Source: Acidimicrobiia bacterium
Lineage (GTDB): Bacteria; Actinomycetota; Acidimicrobiia; Spongiisociales; JAHEDJ01
Length of the DNA: 14,157 nucleotides
Reading direction: 5' to 3'
Assembly (NCBI GenBank): GCA_030598025.1
Contig: JAUVQS010000025.1
Span: 1-14,157 of the forward strand
Shown: one piece after another, positions 1-4,981 of the stretch
Layout of the letters: each line of letters begins with the position of its first letter
Numbering within the stretch: position 1 is the stretch's first letter
The notes under the pieces: model-generated
Told to the model about the DNA's origin: nothing
What the model saw: only the letters and a program-made list of their open reading frames with translations
Database searches by the model: none
Translations under genes and position numbers: made by a program

Positions 1-307
1 GCTCGGTCAATGAGTCACCGGCACCGTTTACCTGATGTCTTGGGCTCACAGGGTGGGCATTCTTCCCTTGGGAGTCGCCCACATCAGCACTCGGCGCTAG
101 CTCTACCGTTATCTGGAACACGCGGACGCGGGTAGCGCATATTCACGCGATGGTCAGGCTTGGGAGCGCATCCAGTTCCGAGCCGAACCGGCATTATGCG
201 CTAGGTCCGCCCCCAGGAGCAGCTCCCCCTGGCCCCGCCCCTTAGTTTCGGCCGGGCTGGGCCCCGCCCCACCCAACCCGTCAATGCACGCAGGTTCTGT
301 CACTTCT
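1..307. other. Intergenic region without a supportable gene; inverted repeats
   Basis: No open frame here has convincing codon use or a recognisable protein family, and I see no tRNA or rRNA signature. Two inverted repeats stand out. CTGATGT (32-38) matches ACATCAG (81-87), with an inner GTGGGC (53-58)/GCCCAC (77-82) that could pair instead. TAGCGCAT (133-140) is the perfect inverse of ATGCGCTA (196-203). From about 205 to 275 the top strand is strongly C-rich and contains the 11-mer GGCCCCGCCCC twice (231-241 and 260-270). This could be the worn end of a mobile element or a structured untranslated region; I cannot decide between these. Confidence 0.45.
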
Positions 308-327
308 ATTTGATACGGTGACCAAAT
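308..327 (+). promoter_or_regulatory. Candidate vapBC promoter and autoregulatory operator
   Basis: TACGGT (314-319) fits an actinobacterial TANNNT -10 box, but no good -35 is seen. It lies between the arms of an inverted repeat, ATTTG (308-312) and CAAAT (323-327). An operator overlapping the promoter is expected for VapBC modules, whose antitoxin or antitoxin-toxin complex represses its own promoter. A start point about 7 nt after the box would fall near 326, where an in-frame ATG also lies. Confidence 0.35.
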
Positions 328-370
328 GGATATAGACACCTATCACATAGAAAGCGTGTACGATTGGTGT

Positions 371-568
371 ATGAGTCGAACGAATATCGATATCAACGAC
401 CGCGTGCTCGACACCGTCATGCGCCGCTACGGGTTGCGGACCAAGACTGAGGCGGTTGATTTGGCGCTGCGCAGATTGGCGGGCCAACCTATGACGATCC
501 AGGAAGCTTTGGATATGCGCGGCTTCGAAGGAATCGACCAGATTCCCGATGACGAGTTCGCCGGATGA
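371..568 (+). CDS. vapB: VapB-family antitoxin (ribbon-helix-helix)
   Basis: This 65-residue protein has the layout of the VapB_antitoxin family. A short beta strand with the family hallmark RTNIDIND lies at residues 3-10, followed by two helices (about 9-19 and 24-37, with the typical KTEAVDLALRRL). The acidic C-terminal tail (about 43-65) would wrap the toxin. It should act as a cytoplasmic dimer that neutralises VapC and represses the operon. The frame is open back to an ATG at 326, which would add 15 residues. I prefer ATG 371 because homologues begin with this strand and because codons 326-370 (two ATA, TGT, TAT) lack the GC-rich third positions of the rest. No clear Shine-Dalgarno precedes either start, and a leaderless ATG 326 start remains possible. 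The stop overlaps the vapC start (ATGA). Confidence 0.8.
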   Translation: MSRTNIDINDRVLDTVMRRYGLRTKTEAVDLALRRLAGQPMTIQEALDMRGFEGIDQIPDDEFAG

Positions 569-969
569 TCCTCGTCGATACATCGGCGTGGGTGGAATTC
601 GACCGAGCAACCGGCTCACCGACGGACAAGTATCTGACCGGACTCATCGCTTCTGATGCGGGCATCGCGGTCACCGAACCGGTCTTGATGGAATTCCTGG
701 CGGGTGCCCGGGATGACGCGGCGACACGACAGCTTCGTAGACTCCTGACCTCCTTTCACTGGATTCCTGCTGATGCCGGTACCGACTTCGAGGGGGCTGC
801 CACTGCCTACCGAAAGTGTCGGGCTGCGGGCATCACCCCTCGTGGGCTGGCTAATTGCTTGGTTGTTGCCATTGCCATCAGAACTGGTAGCAAAGTGCTG
901 GCTGCCGACTCGGACTTCGCGCGGATGGCCACAATCCTTCCCCTTCGAATCGAGTCAGTTCCTGCCTGA
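565..969 (+). CDS. vapC: VapC-family PIN-domain toxin, third catalytic Asp replaced by Asn
   Basis: The 134-residue product is a PIN-domain protein of the VapC toxin family, metal-dependent RNases that cut tRNA or rRNA and are held inactive by VapB. D5 lies in the N-terminal VDTSAW strand, E43 in LMEFLAG, and the C-terminal LAADSDF supplies D115/D117. In the helix that normally reads like DCLIAAxAI, this protein has NCLVVAIAI, so the usual third acidic residue is N97 (codon AAT at 853-855, one G-to-A change from GAT). The toxin may be weak or inactive. Translation is coupled to vapB through the ATGA overlap, and the length is normal for the family. The gene ends 16 bp from the convergent stop of the class V PLP enzyme. 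Confidence 0.86.
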   Translation: MILVDTSAWVEFDRATGSPTDKYLTGLIASDAGIAVTEPVLMEFLAGARDDAATRQLRRLLTSFHWIPADAGTDFEGAATAYRKCRAAGITPRGLANCLVVAIAIRTGSKVLAADSDFARMATILPLRIESVPA

Positions 970-985
970 TGGTGCCCCAGCGTCC

Positions 986-2674
986 CTATCCGCCGATTCG
1001 CAACTCATCTGGCAGAGGGAACCATCTGAGGTGTTCGAAGTCGGCAGTCACGTCCGGCATGCCCAGCGGGCTGGGAAGGTCGCTCTGGGCCTCTGCGAGA
1101 ATCGTCCGTGCCTCCTCGAAGTAGCCGGCCAGTTCGTGCTCCGCCGCTTCGTGGCGCCGATGGGGCCACTCCATCTTGCCACTCTCATACGACACGTCGA
1201 GCAGGCTCATCGGCGCTTCCTTGACAGGGCACCGATGTCTCCATATCCCCGACTCGGGTTCGAAGCGGTAGAGAGGTAGCAGTTTCCATCCCTCCGCGGC
1301 AACTAGATGCACGGCCTCGAGGATGTACTCGAAGACGGTGTCCGAGATGAAATAGTTGAAGTTGACGCGAACCCAGCCGGGCTTGATGCCCTCGCACCCC
1401 CGATCGATCTCACGTTCGAACTCGTGGGAGGTCTCCAGGTCGATTCCGAGCAGGCGATGACCATACGGTCCGGCGCATGAGCAGCCACCCCGCGACTGGA
1501 TACCGAAGAGATCATTGAGGATCGCCACCACGAAATTGTGGTGCAGGTAGCGCTCGCCGTGCTTGACCACGAAGGACACGATGGACAAACGCTCCGCCTC
1601 GTGATTGCCGAGTACCTCGAGGTTGGGATTCTGCTCCCAGGAGCGGATGGCGCGGCGGATGAAACGTTCCTCGCGATCGCGAATCTCCTCAACGCCGACC
1701 GCATCCTTCAACTGGAACACCAGACCGGCCCGAATCGACTCGACGATCGCCGGCGTTCCGCCTTCCTCCCGGTGCTCCGGATCCTCGAAGTAGTGGTGGT
1801 TGTCGGGATTCACATACCAGACCGTCCCTCCACCCGGCACGTCCGGGACACGGTTGGTAAAAAGCTCACGCCGGGCGATCAGCAGGCCGGGGGTTCCGGG
1901 CCCTCCGATCATCTTGTGGGGAGAGAGGAATATGGCGTCCTTGTAGGCAAGGTTTCCGTCGTCGGCCGAACCCATATCGACTCCCACATATGGGGCGGCT
2001 GCTGCGAAGTCCCAGAAACTCAGAGCCCCGTGCTCGTGCAGGATGGTGGAGACGGCGTCCCAATCGGTGAGAATCCCGGTCACATTCGAGGCGGCCGAGA
2101 ACGAGCCGATTCGGAGCGGGCGGTCGGCATAGCGTTCGAGTTCCCTCCGCAATTGATCGAGGTCGACATGGCCGTCGGCGTCCTCATCGATCGTGACGAC
2201 ATCGGCGAAAGATTCTCGCCAGGGCAGTTCATTGGAGTGGTGCTCGTAGGGCCCGATGAAGATGACCGGACGTTCGTCTGCCGGAATGTGTTGAACGAGA
2301 TGATGAGTGTCCTCGAGATTCGATGGGATGCTGAGGCCCATCACTCCGATCAACTTGTCGATCGCTCCGGTCGAACCGCTTCCCGTGAAGATGATGGCGT
2401 GTTCGCCGTTGGCACCGGTGCAGCGTCGGATCATCGCCCGAGCGTCTTCGCGAAATCTGGAGGTTTGCAGTCCGGTTCCGGAGGATTCGGTGTGGGTGTT
2501 GGCGTACAGCGGGAGGACCGCTTCCCGGATGTAGTCCTCGATGAACGAAAGCGCCCTCCCCGACGCCGTGTAATCGGCGTAGATCACGGGGCGGGGCCCG
2601 AACGGTCCGTCAACTACATCGTGCTTCCCGATGACGGAATCCCGAATCGTGGTAATCAGCTGTTCATTGCTCAT
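986..2674 (-). CDS. Aminotransferase class V-fold PLP enzyme, cysteine desulfurase-like
   Basis: The protein (562 aa from this start) has the SufS/CsdA-like fold-type I PLP core. From this start the residues are a ring-stacking His in the YEHHSNELPW segment (about 145), Asp in FWDFAAAAPY (about 222), the Schiff-base Lys in SPHKMIGGPGTPG (about 254), and RGGCSCAGP (about 395-403). The second Cys of that last segment (about 400) fits the RxGxxCA persulfide Cys of SufS. It therefore probably removes sulfur from cysteine or a related substrate, but no suf or isc genes are nearby, so the acceptor is unknown. About 80 C-terminal residues extend past the usual core end. An ATG at 2707 would add 11 residues. 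I chose ATG 2674 because the family-like sequence begins there and TACTAT (2688-2683) sits 8 nt upstream, suggesting a leaderless transcript. The gene is divergent from trpS and convergent with vapBC. Confidence 0.85.
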   Translation of the reverse strand: MSNEQLITTIRDSVIGKHDVVDGPFGPRPVIYADYTASGRALSFIEDYIREAVLPLYANTHTESSGTGLQTSRFREDARAMIRRCTGANGEHAIIFTGSGSTGAIDKLIGVMGLSIPSNLEDTHHLVQHIPADERPVIFIGPYEHHSNELPWRESFADVVTIDEDADGHVDLDQLRRELERYADRPLRIGSFSAASNVTGILTDWDAVSTILHEHGALSFWDFAAAAPYVGVDMGSADDGNLAYKDAIFLSPHKMIGGPGTPGLLIARRELFTNRVPDVPGGGTVWYVNPDNHHYFEDPEHREEGGTPAIVESIRAGLVFQLKDAVGVEEIRDREERFIRRAIRSWEQNPNLEVLGNHEAERLSIVSFVVKHGERYLHHNFVVAILNDLFGIQSRGGCSCAGPYGHRLLGIDLETSHEFEREIDRGCEGIKPGWVRVNFNYFISDTVFEYILEAVHLVAAEGWKLLPLYRFEPESGIWRHRCPVKEAPMSLLDVSYESGKMEWPHRRHEAAEHELAGYFEEARTILAEAQSDLPSPLGMPDVTADFEHLRWFPLPDELRIGG

Positions 2675-2682
2675 CAGGTCGA

Positions 2683-2688
2683 ATAGTA
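2683..2688 (-). promoter_or_regulatory. Possible -10 box of the class V PLP enzyme gene
   Basis: Read on the minus strand this is TACTAT, a TANNNT match ending 8 nt before ATG 2674. No good -35 is visible at 16-18 bp. If used, transcription would begin at or within 1-2 nt of that ATG. Confidence 0.3.
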
Positions 2689-2720
2689 GGCGACATCGCG
2701 GCTGCATCTGGATAGGTCAG

Positions 2721-2749
2721 GTGACTGCAGTCGTCAGAATGGCTACGCT
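2721..2749 (+). promoter_or_regulatory. Candidate promoter of the trpS leader
   Basis: GTGACT (2721-2726, four of six bases of TTGACA) and TACGCT (2744-2749, a TANNNT -10) are separated by exactly 17 bp. The predicted start point, about 7-10 nt downstream, falls at roughly 2756-2759, at the first ATG of the Trp-rich leader peptide. The leader would then be translated from a leaderless or nearly leaderless mRNA, which explains why no Shine-Dalgarno is seen before it. Confidence 0.5.
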
Positions 2750-2758
2750 CAATCCATC

Positions 2759-2800
2759 ATGATGACGACGACTGCTCCGTGGTGGTGGCCCACAGTTTGA
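2759..2800 (+). CDS. Trp-rich attenuator leader peptide upstream of trpS
   Basis: The short frame encodes MMTTTAPWWWPTV and then TGA. Three consecutive Trp codons (2780-2788) in 13 residues are very unlikely by chance and are the hallmark of a ribosome-sensing leader peptide, as in TrpL. Its position 71 bp before trpS, with a hairpin overlapping the Trp codons and a terminator after it, indicates transcription attenuation. When charged tRNA-Trp is scarce the ribosome should stall on the Trp codons and let transcription reach trpS. Two adjacent ATGs (2759, 2762) could serve as start. There is no Shine-Dalgarno, but a -10-like box ends 9 nt before the first ATG. The codons are seen directly; the function is inferred from the layout. 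Confidence 0.8.
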   Translation: MMTTTAPWWWPTV

Positions 2801-2850
2801 ATGGGCCCCAGGCGCGAGTAGATGTGACATGCCGGAGCCCCGTGGGCCCG
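2783..2850 (+). promoter_or_regulatory. trpS attenuator: protector and antiterminator pairings
   Basis: Segment 1 (2783-2792), which includes the second and third Trp codons, can pair with segment 2 (2802-2810, TGGGCCCCA) as nine base pairs with one bulged base and a 9-nt loop. Segment 2 can instead use GGGCCC (2803-2808) to pair with the self-complementary GGGCCC at 2844-2849, which is the 3' arm of the terminator. A ribosome stalled on the Trp codons would cover segment 1 and favour the antiterminator. A ribosome that reaches the stop at 2798-2800 would cover segment 2 and leave the terminator free. The pairings were read by eye; no folding energies were computed. Confidence 0.7.
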
Positions 2851-2860
2851 GCGTTTCTTT
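2831..2860 (+). terminator. Intrinsic terminator of the trpS attenuator
   Basis: GCCGG-a-GCCC (2831-2840) pairs with GGGC-CCGGC (2844-2852) across a 3-nt CGT loop, giving nine GC pairs with a single bulged A. It is followed by G and TTTCTTT (2854-2860). It ends directly at the trpS Shine-Dalgarno, so it can only regulate trpS and is not the end of an upstream transcript, because the upstream gene points the other way. Confidence 0.78.
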
Positions 2861-2870
2861 AGGAGAGACA

Positions 2871-3851
2871 GTGACCAAGCGAACAGTGTTCTCGGGAATC
2901 CAACCCACCGGTAGCTTGCATATCGGCAACTACCTGGGCGCTCTCAGGAACTGGGTGGATCTTCAGAACGACTACGACACGATCTACTGCGTGGTCGACA
3001 TGCACGCCACGACCGTTCCGTACGATCCGCAGGAACTCCACCAGAGCCGGGTGCTCACAGCGAAGCTGTTGATGGCCGTCGGTGTCGATCCTTCCCGGTC
3101 GCTGCTCTACTTCCAGAGCCAGGTGCCCCAACACGCAGAATTGTCCTGGATTCTCGGATCGATGACGCCTCTCGGTGCTCTGAACCGGATGACCCAATAC
3201 AAGGAAAAGGCTGAGAGGGCGGGCCAGATGCTGGGTTTGTACTCTTATCCCGTCCTCATGGCCGCGGACATCATGGTGCACAAGGCGCACGCGGTGCCCG
3301 TCGGTGACGACCAGACCCAGCATCTGGAGCTAACCAGAGACCTTGCCGAGCGGTTCAACAATCGCTTCGGATACACATTCCCTGTTCCCGATCAGATCAC
3401 GCCGAAGCGCGGCGCGCGCATCATGTCGCTCCAGGATCCGACGGCGAAGATGTCCAAGTCGGATGACGATCCACGTGGCGCGGTTCTTCTGCTGGACTCC
3501 GCCGATACGATCGTCAAGAAGTTCAAGTCGGCGGTTACCGACTCTGAACGAGAGGTCCGCTACGACCGGGAGAAGAAGGCCGGGATCTCGAATCTTCTCG
3601 ACATTCCCTCGATCCACACGAGCAAGCCGGTTGCCGATCTCGTGGATGAGTACGTCGACGCAGGGTACGGGGACTTCAAGGTCGCTGTTGCGGAAGCCGT
3701 CGTGGAGGGTCTGGCTCCGATTCGCAACGAGTACAACGCCCTCGATGATGCCGAAGTGTCCCGGATCATGGCCCGCGGTGCTCTCGACGCCCGCACCCGT
3801 GCCGAGCAGGAGATGGCCGATGTCCGGACCAAGGTGGGCCTGGGGGCATAA
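2871..3851 (+). CDS. trpS: Tryptophanyl-tRNA synthetase
   Basis: This class Ic aminoacyl-tRNA synthetase activates tryptophan with ATP and charges tRNA-Trp in the cytoplasm. From the GTG start it is 326 residues long, a normal bacterial TrpS length. The N-terminal FSGIQPTGSLHIGNY carries the HIGH-type signature HIGN (17-20). YPVLMAADIMV and VGDDQTQHLELTRDLAERFN form the Trp/dimer core, and AKMSKSDDD carries KMSKS (193-197). The frame is open to an ATG at 2829, but that start would lie at the base of the attenuator hairpin and add residues unlike the family. GTG 2871 has AGGAG (2861-2865) 5 nt upstream. Expression is probably controlled by the Trp-codon attenuator in front of it. The gene ends in a heptamer array shared with the convergent CPBP gene. 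Confidence 0.97.
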   Translation: MTKRTVFSGIQPTGSLHIGNYLGALRNWVDLQNDYDTIYCVVDMHATTVPYDPQELHQSRVLTAKLLMAVGVDPSRSLLYFQSQVPQHAELSWILGSMTPLGALNRMTQYKEKAERAGQMLGLYSYPVLMAADIMVHKAHAVPVGDDQTQHLELTRDLAERFNNRFGYTFPVPDQITPKRGARIMSLQDPTAKMSKSDDDPRGAVLLLDSADTIVKKFKSAVTDSEREVRYDREKKAGISNLLDIPSIHTSKPVADLVDEYVDAGYGDFKVAVAEAVVEGLAPIRNEYNALDDAEVSRIMARGALDARTRAEQEMADVRTKVGLGA

Positions 3852-3854
3852 GAC

Positions 3855-3897
3855 GTACTCCGTATCACAAGTACCAAGTACTAGGTACCAGGTACCT
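3855..3897. repeat. Heptamer array A, GTACCAR family, between trpS and the CPBP gene
   Basis: The clear units are GTACCAA, GTACTAG, GTACCAG and GTACC plus two bases (3871-3897). Two weaker units, GTACTCC and GTATCAC, precede them (3855-3868) with a 2-nt slip. The last units form a 15-bp palindrome, AGGTACC-A-GGTACCT (3883-3897). The array fills the space between the convergent stops of trpS and the CPBP gene and may act as a bidirectional 3' structure, though no T tract follows. The same unit recurs after guaA. Confidence 0.85.
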
Positions 3898-4689
3898 CTA
3901 CTGAAGGCTCGTGAAGTAGTCCGCTCCGGCCACGAAGATCACCAGCCAGAGGTTGAATCCGGCATGTGTGAAGATCGCCGGACCAAGCCGGTCGTGCTTC
4001 AAGGTCAGCCAGGCAAGGGGAACTGCCACCAAAAACAACTGTGGGATGAGGATCCCGAACTGGATCAGCCAATTCGGATCCGAGAGATCCACGGACAAGA
4101 TGTGAACGCTCGCGAAGACGAGAGACGACACAATGATCGTTGCCCGGACCGACATCCTCCTCTTCAAGGACCGCAAGAGGACTCCGCGGTAGGTCAGTTC
4201 TTCGACGACGGGAGCCAATAACGCCGCAGATACCGACAAGACGACCAGCCCTAGCAGTGGCAACTCCGAGTCGGCGGCTACGTCGACAATCGTCTGGCCC
4301 GATTCGTCCAAACCGGCAAGTTCGTAGATCGGCAGGAAGACCAACGCGATCACGAACTGGAGGGCGAGCCCGGTGAGGATGTAGAACAGGTCGCCCGGCT
4401 GGATATCGAAGCGGAGGCCTTCGGTGAGGGTGGTTCCACGGCGTTTGACGATCCAGGCCAGCACTGCGAATTGGCCGATGTATTGGGCCGGCAGCAGGAT
4501 GATTATGGAGGTGGTCAGGTCGTCGGCGCCGACGCCGTCCACGGCCACCATGATCAGGCTCACGACGAGGGCCGTCGCGAAACCGGCCAGCGCCACCAGC
4601 ACGACATCGCCGATGGTGAAACGGGGTTCAGTTGTCGGAGTGGCGCTTTGCTCGGTCACGACCGGAGAGGGTAGTTGGCCATTGGCCAT
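3898..4689 (-). CDS. CPBP family intramembrane metalloprotease (Rce1/Abi type)
   Basis: The 263-residue product is a polytopic membrane protein of the CPBP (Rce1/Abi) family. The motifs are EELTYRG (E163, E164, R168; the EExxxR signature), FASVH (F192-H196; FxxxH) and HAGFN (H242-N246; HxxxN), which together form the family's active site. Hydrophobic stretches are visible near residues 28-50, 60-82, 100-122, 145-162, 184-200, 208-228 and 238-257. The substrate is unknown; bacterial members have been linked to peptide maturation or immunity, but nothing here specifies that. ATG 4689 lies inside a heptamer array, so the first residues (MANGQLPSP) look like translated repeat. A GTG at 4659 is a credible alternative start. 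No Shine-Dalgarno supports either. Confidence 0.88.
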   Translation of the reverse strand: MANGQLPSPVVTEQSATPTTEPRFTIGDVVLVALAGFATALVVSLIMVAVDGVGADDLTTSIIILLPAQYIGQFAVLAWIVKRRGTTLTEGLRFDIQPGDLFYILTGLALQFVIALVFLPIYELAGLDESGQTIVDVAADSELPLLGLVVLSVSAALLAPVVEELTYRGVLLRSLKRRMSVRATIIVSSLVFASVHILSVDLSDPNWLIQFGILIPQLFLVAVPLAWLTLKHDRLGPAIFTHAGFNLWLVIFVAGADYFTSLQ

Positions 4690-4711
4690 TGGCTACTGGC
4701 CCCTGGCCGGT
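4670..4711. repeat. Heptamer array B, GGCYNNT family, at the CPBP gene start
   Basis: The units are GGTAGTT, GGCCATT, GGCCATT, GGCTACT, GGCCCCT and GGCCGGT, six in strict 7-bp register. The array overlaps the CPBP start codon on the minus strand. Its central part (4691-4708) is matched in inverted orientation by array C. Confidence 0.85.
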
Positions 4712-4805
4712 GGATCGCGACAAGGGTTGTCTAGAGGCTTCCCGGTAAGTTATCGATTGGCAATCGGTTGGTGGTTCTCGCCGCGCCACTTCCGCACGAT
4801 GCACA
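4712..4805. other. Spacer between inverted heptamer arrays, with two small palindromes
   Basis: No gene is visible. Two short hairpins can be read: GACAA-ggg-TTGTC (4719-4731) and CGATTG-g-CAATCG (4754-4766). The segment should contain the minus-strand promoter of the CPBP gene, but no box is convincing. Together with arrays B and C it forms a 94-bp island bounded by inverted repeats. Confidence 0.5.
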
Positions 4806-4830
4806 GGCCAATGGCCAGAGGCCAGTAGCC
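4806..4830. repeat. Heptamer array C, inverse copy of the GGCYNNT family
   Basis: Read on the minus strand the units are GGCTACT, GGCCTCT and GGCCATT followed by GGCCT. The reverse complement of 4813-4830 matches 4691-4708 of array B at 17 of 18 bases. This is a long inverted repeat with about 104 nt between the arms. Confidence 0.85.
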
Positions 4831-4834
4831 CTTT

Positions 4835-4939
4835 GACTCGCGACCCGCGACTCGGAACTCGCGACTCGGAACTCGCGACTCGCGGCCCGCGATCCGCGAC
4901 TCGCGACTCGCGACCCGCGACCCGCGACTCGCGACCCTG
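4835..4939. repeat. Heptamer array D, GACTCGC family, upstream of guaB3
   Basis: Fifteen consecutive 7-bp units run without a slip. Six are exactly GACTCGC; the others are GACCCGC (three), GACTCGG (two), AACTCGC (two, counted with the GACTCGG partners as a 14-bp doublet), GGCCCGC, GATCCGC and a terminal GACCCTG. Variation is concentrated at the fourth position (T/C) and at the unit ends. It is the longest array in the window and ends 9 bp before the TACCGT -10-like box of guaB3. Frames through it are open on the minus strand and read as Arg/Ser/Val-rich repeats, which are artefacts of the period. Confidence 0.93.
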
Positions 4940-4946
4940 CACTCCT

Positions 4947-4976
4947 GGTACCGTGGCCGGACCATCCGGGTGGAGG
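4947..4976 (+). promoter_or_regulatory. Candidate guaB3 promoter, 5' hairpin and ribosome binding site
   Basis: TACCGT (4949-4954) fits a TANNNT -10 and places the start point near 4961. CCGGA-cca-TCCGG (4957-4969) is a perfect 5-bp hairpin at or near the 5' end of the mRNA. GGAGG (4972-4976) stands 5 nt before GTG 4982. The -35 position falls inside array D and does not resemble TTGACA. The 17 bp from 4947 to 4963 match the pcrA upstream region at 15 positions. Confidence 0.5.
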
Positions 4977-4981
4977 TTCTG

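Noticed and set aside
1538..2686. Long plus-strand frame of 382 codons
   Set aside because: It lies wholly inside the minus-strand class V PLP enzyme gene, which has clear catalytic motifs. The plus frame has no recognisable domain and is a GC-rich shadow.
2739..2762. Short frame MATLNPS ahead of the Trp leader, overlapping it by ATGA
   Set aside because: It is seven codons long with no ribosome site and would begin upstream of the predicted transcription start; probably chance.
2708..2870. T-box riboswitch upstream of trpS
   Set aside because: The leader is too short and I find no T-box-like AGGGUGGNACCGCG sequence or specifier stem. The Trp-codon leader peptide with a terminator explains the region better.
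2829..2870. ATG 2829 as the trpS start
   Set aside because: The added residues (MPEPRGPGVSLGET) are encoded by the attenuator terminator and the ribosome site. GTG 2871 has a well-spaced AGGAG and matches family N termini.
3343..4221. Plus-strand frame of 292 codons across trpS, array A and the CPBP gene
   Set aside because: Its composition is Arg/Ser-rich out-of-frame trpS followed by antisense CPBP sequence, with no motif.
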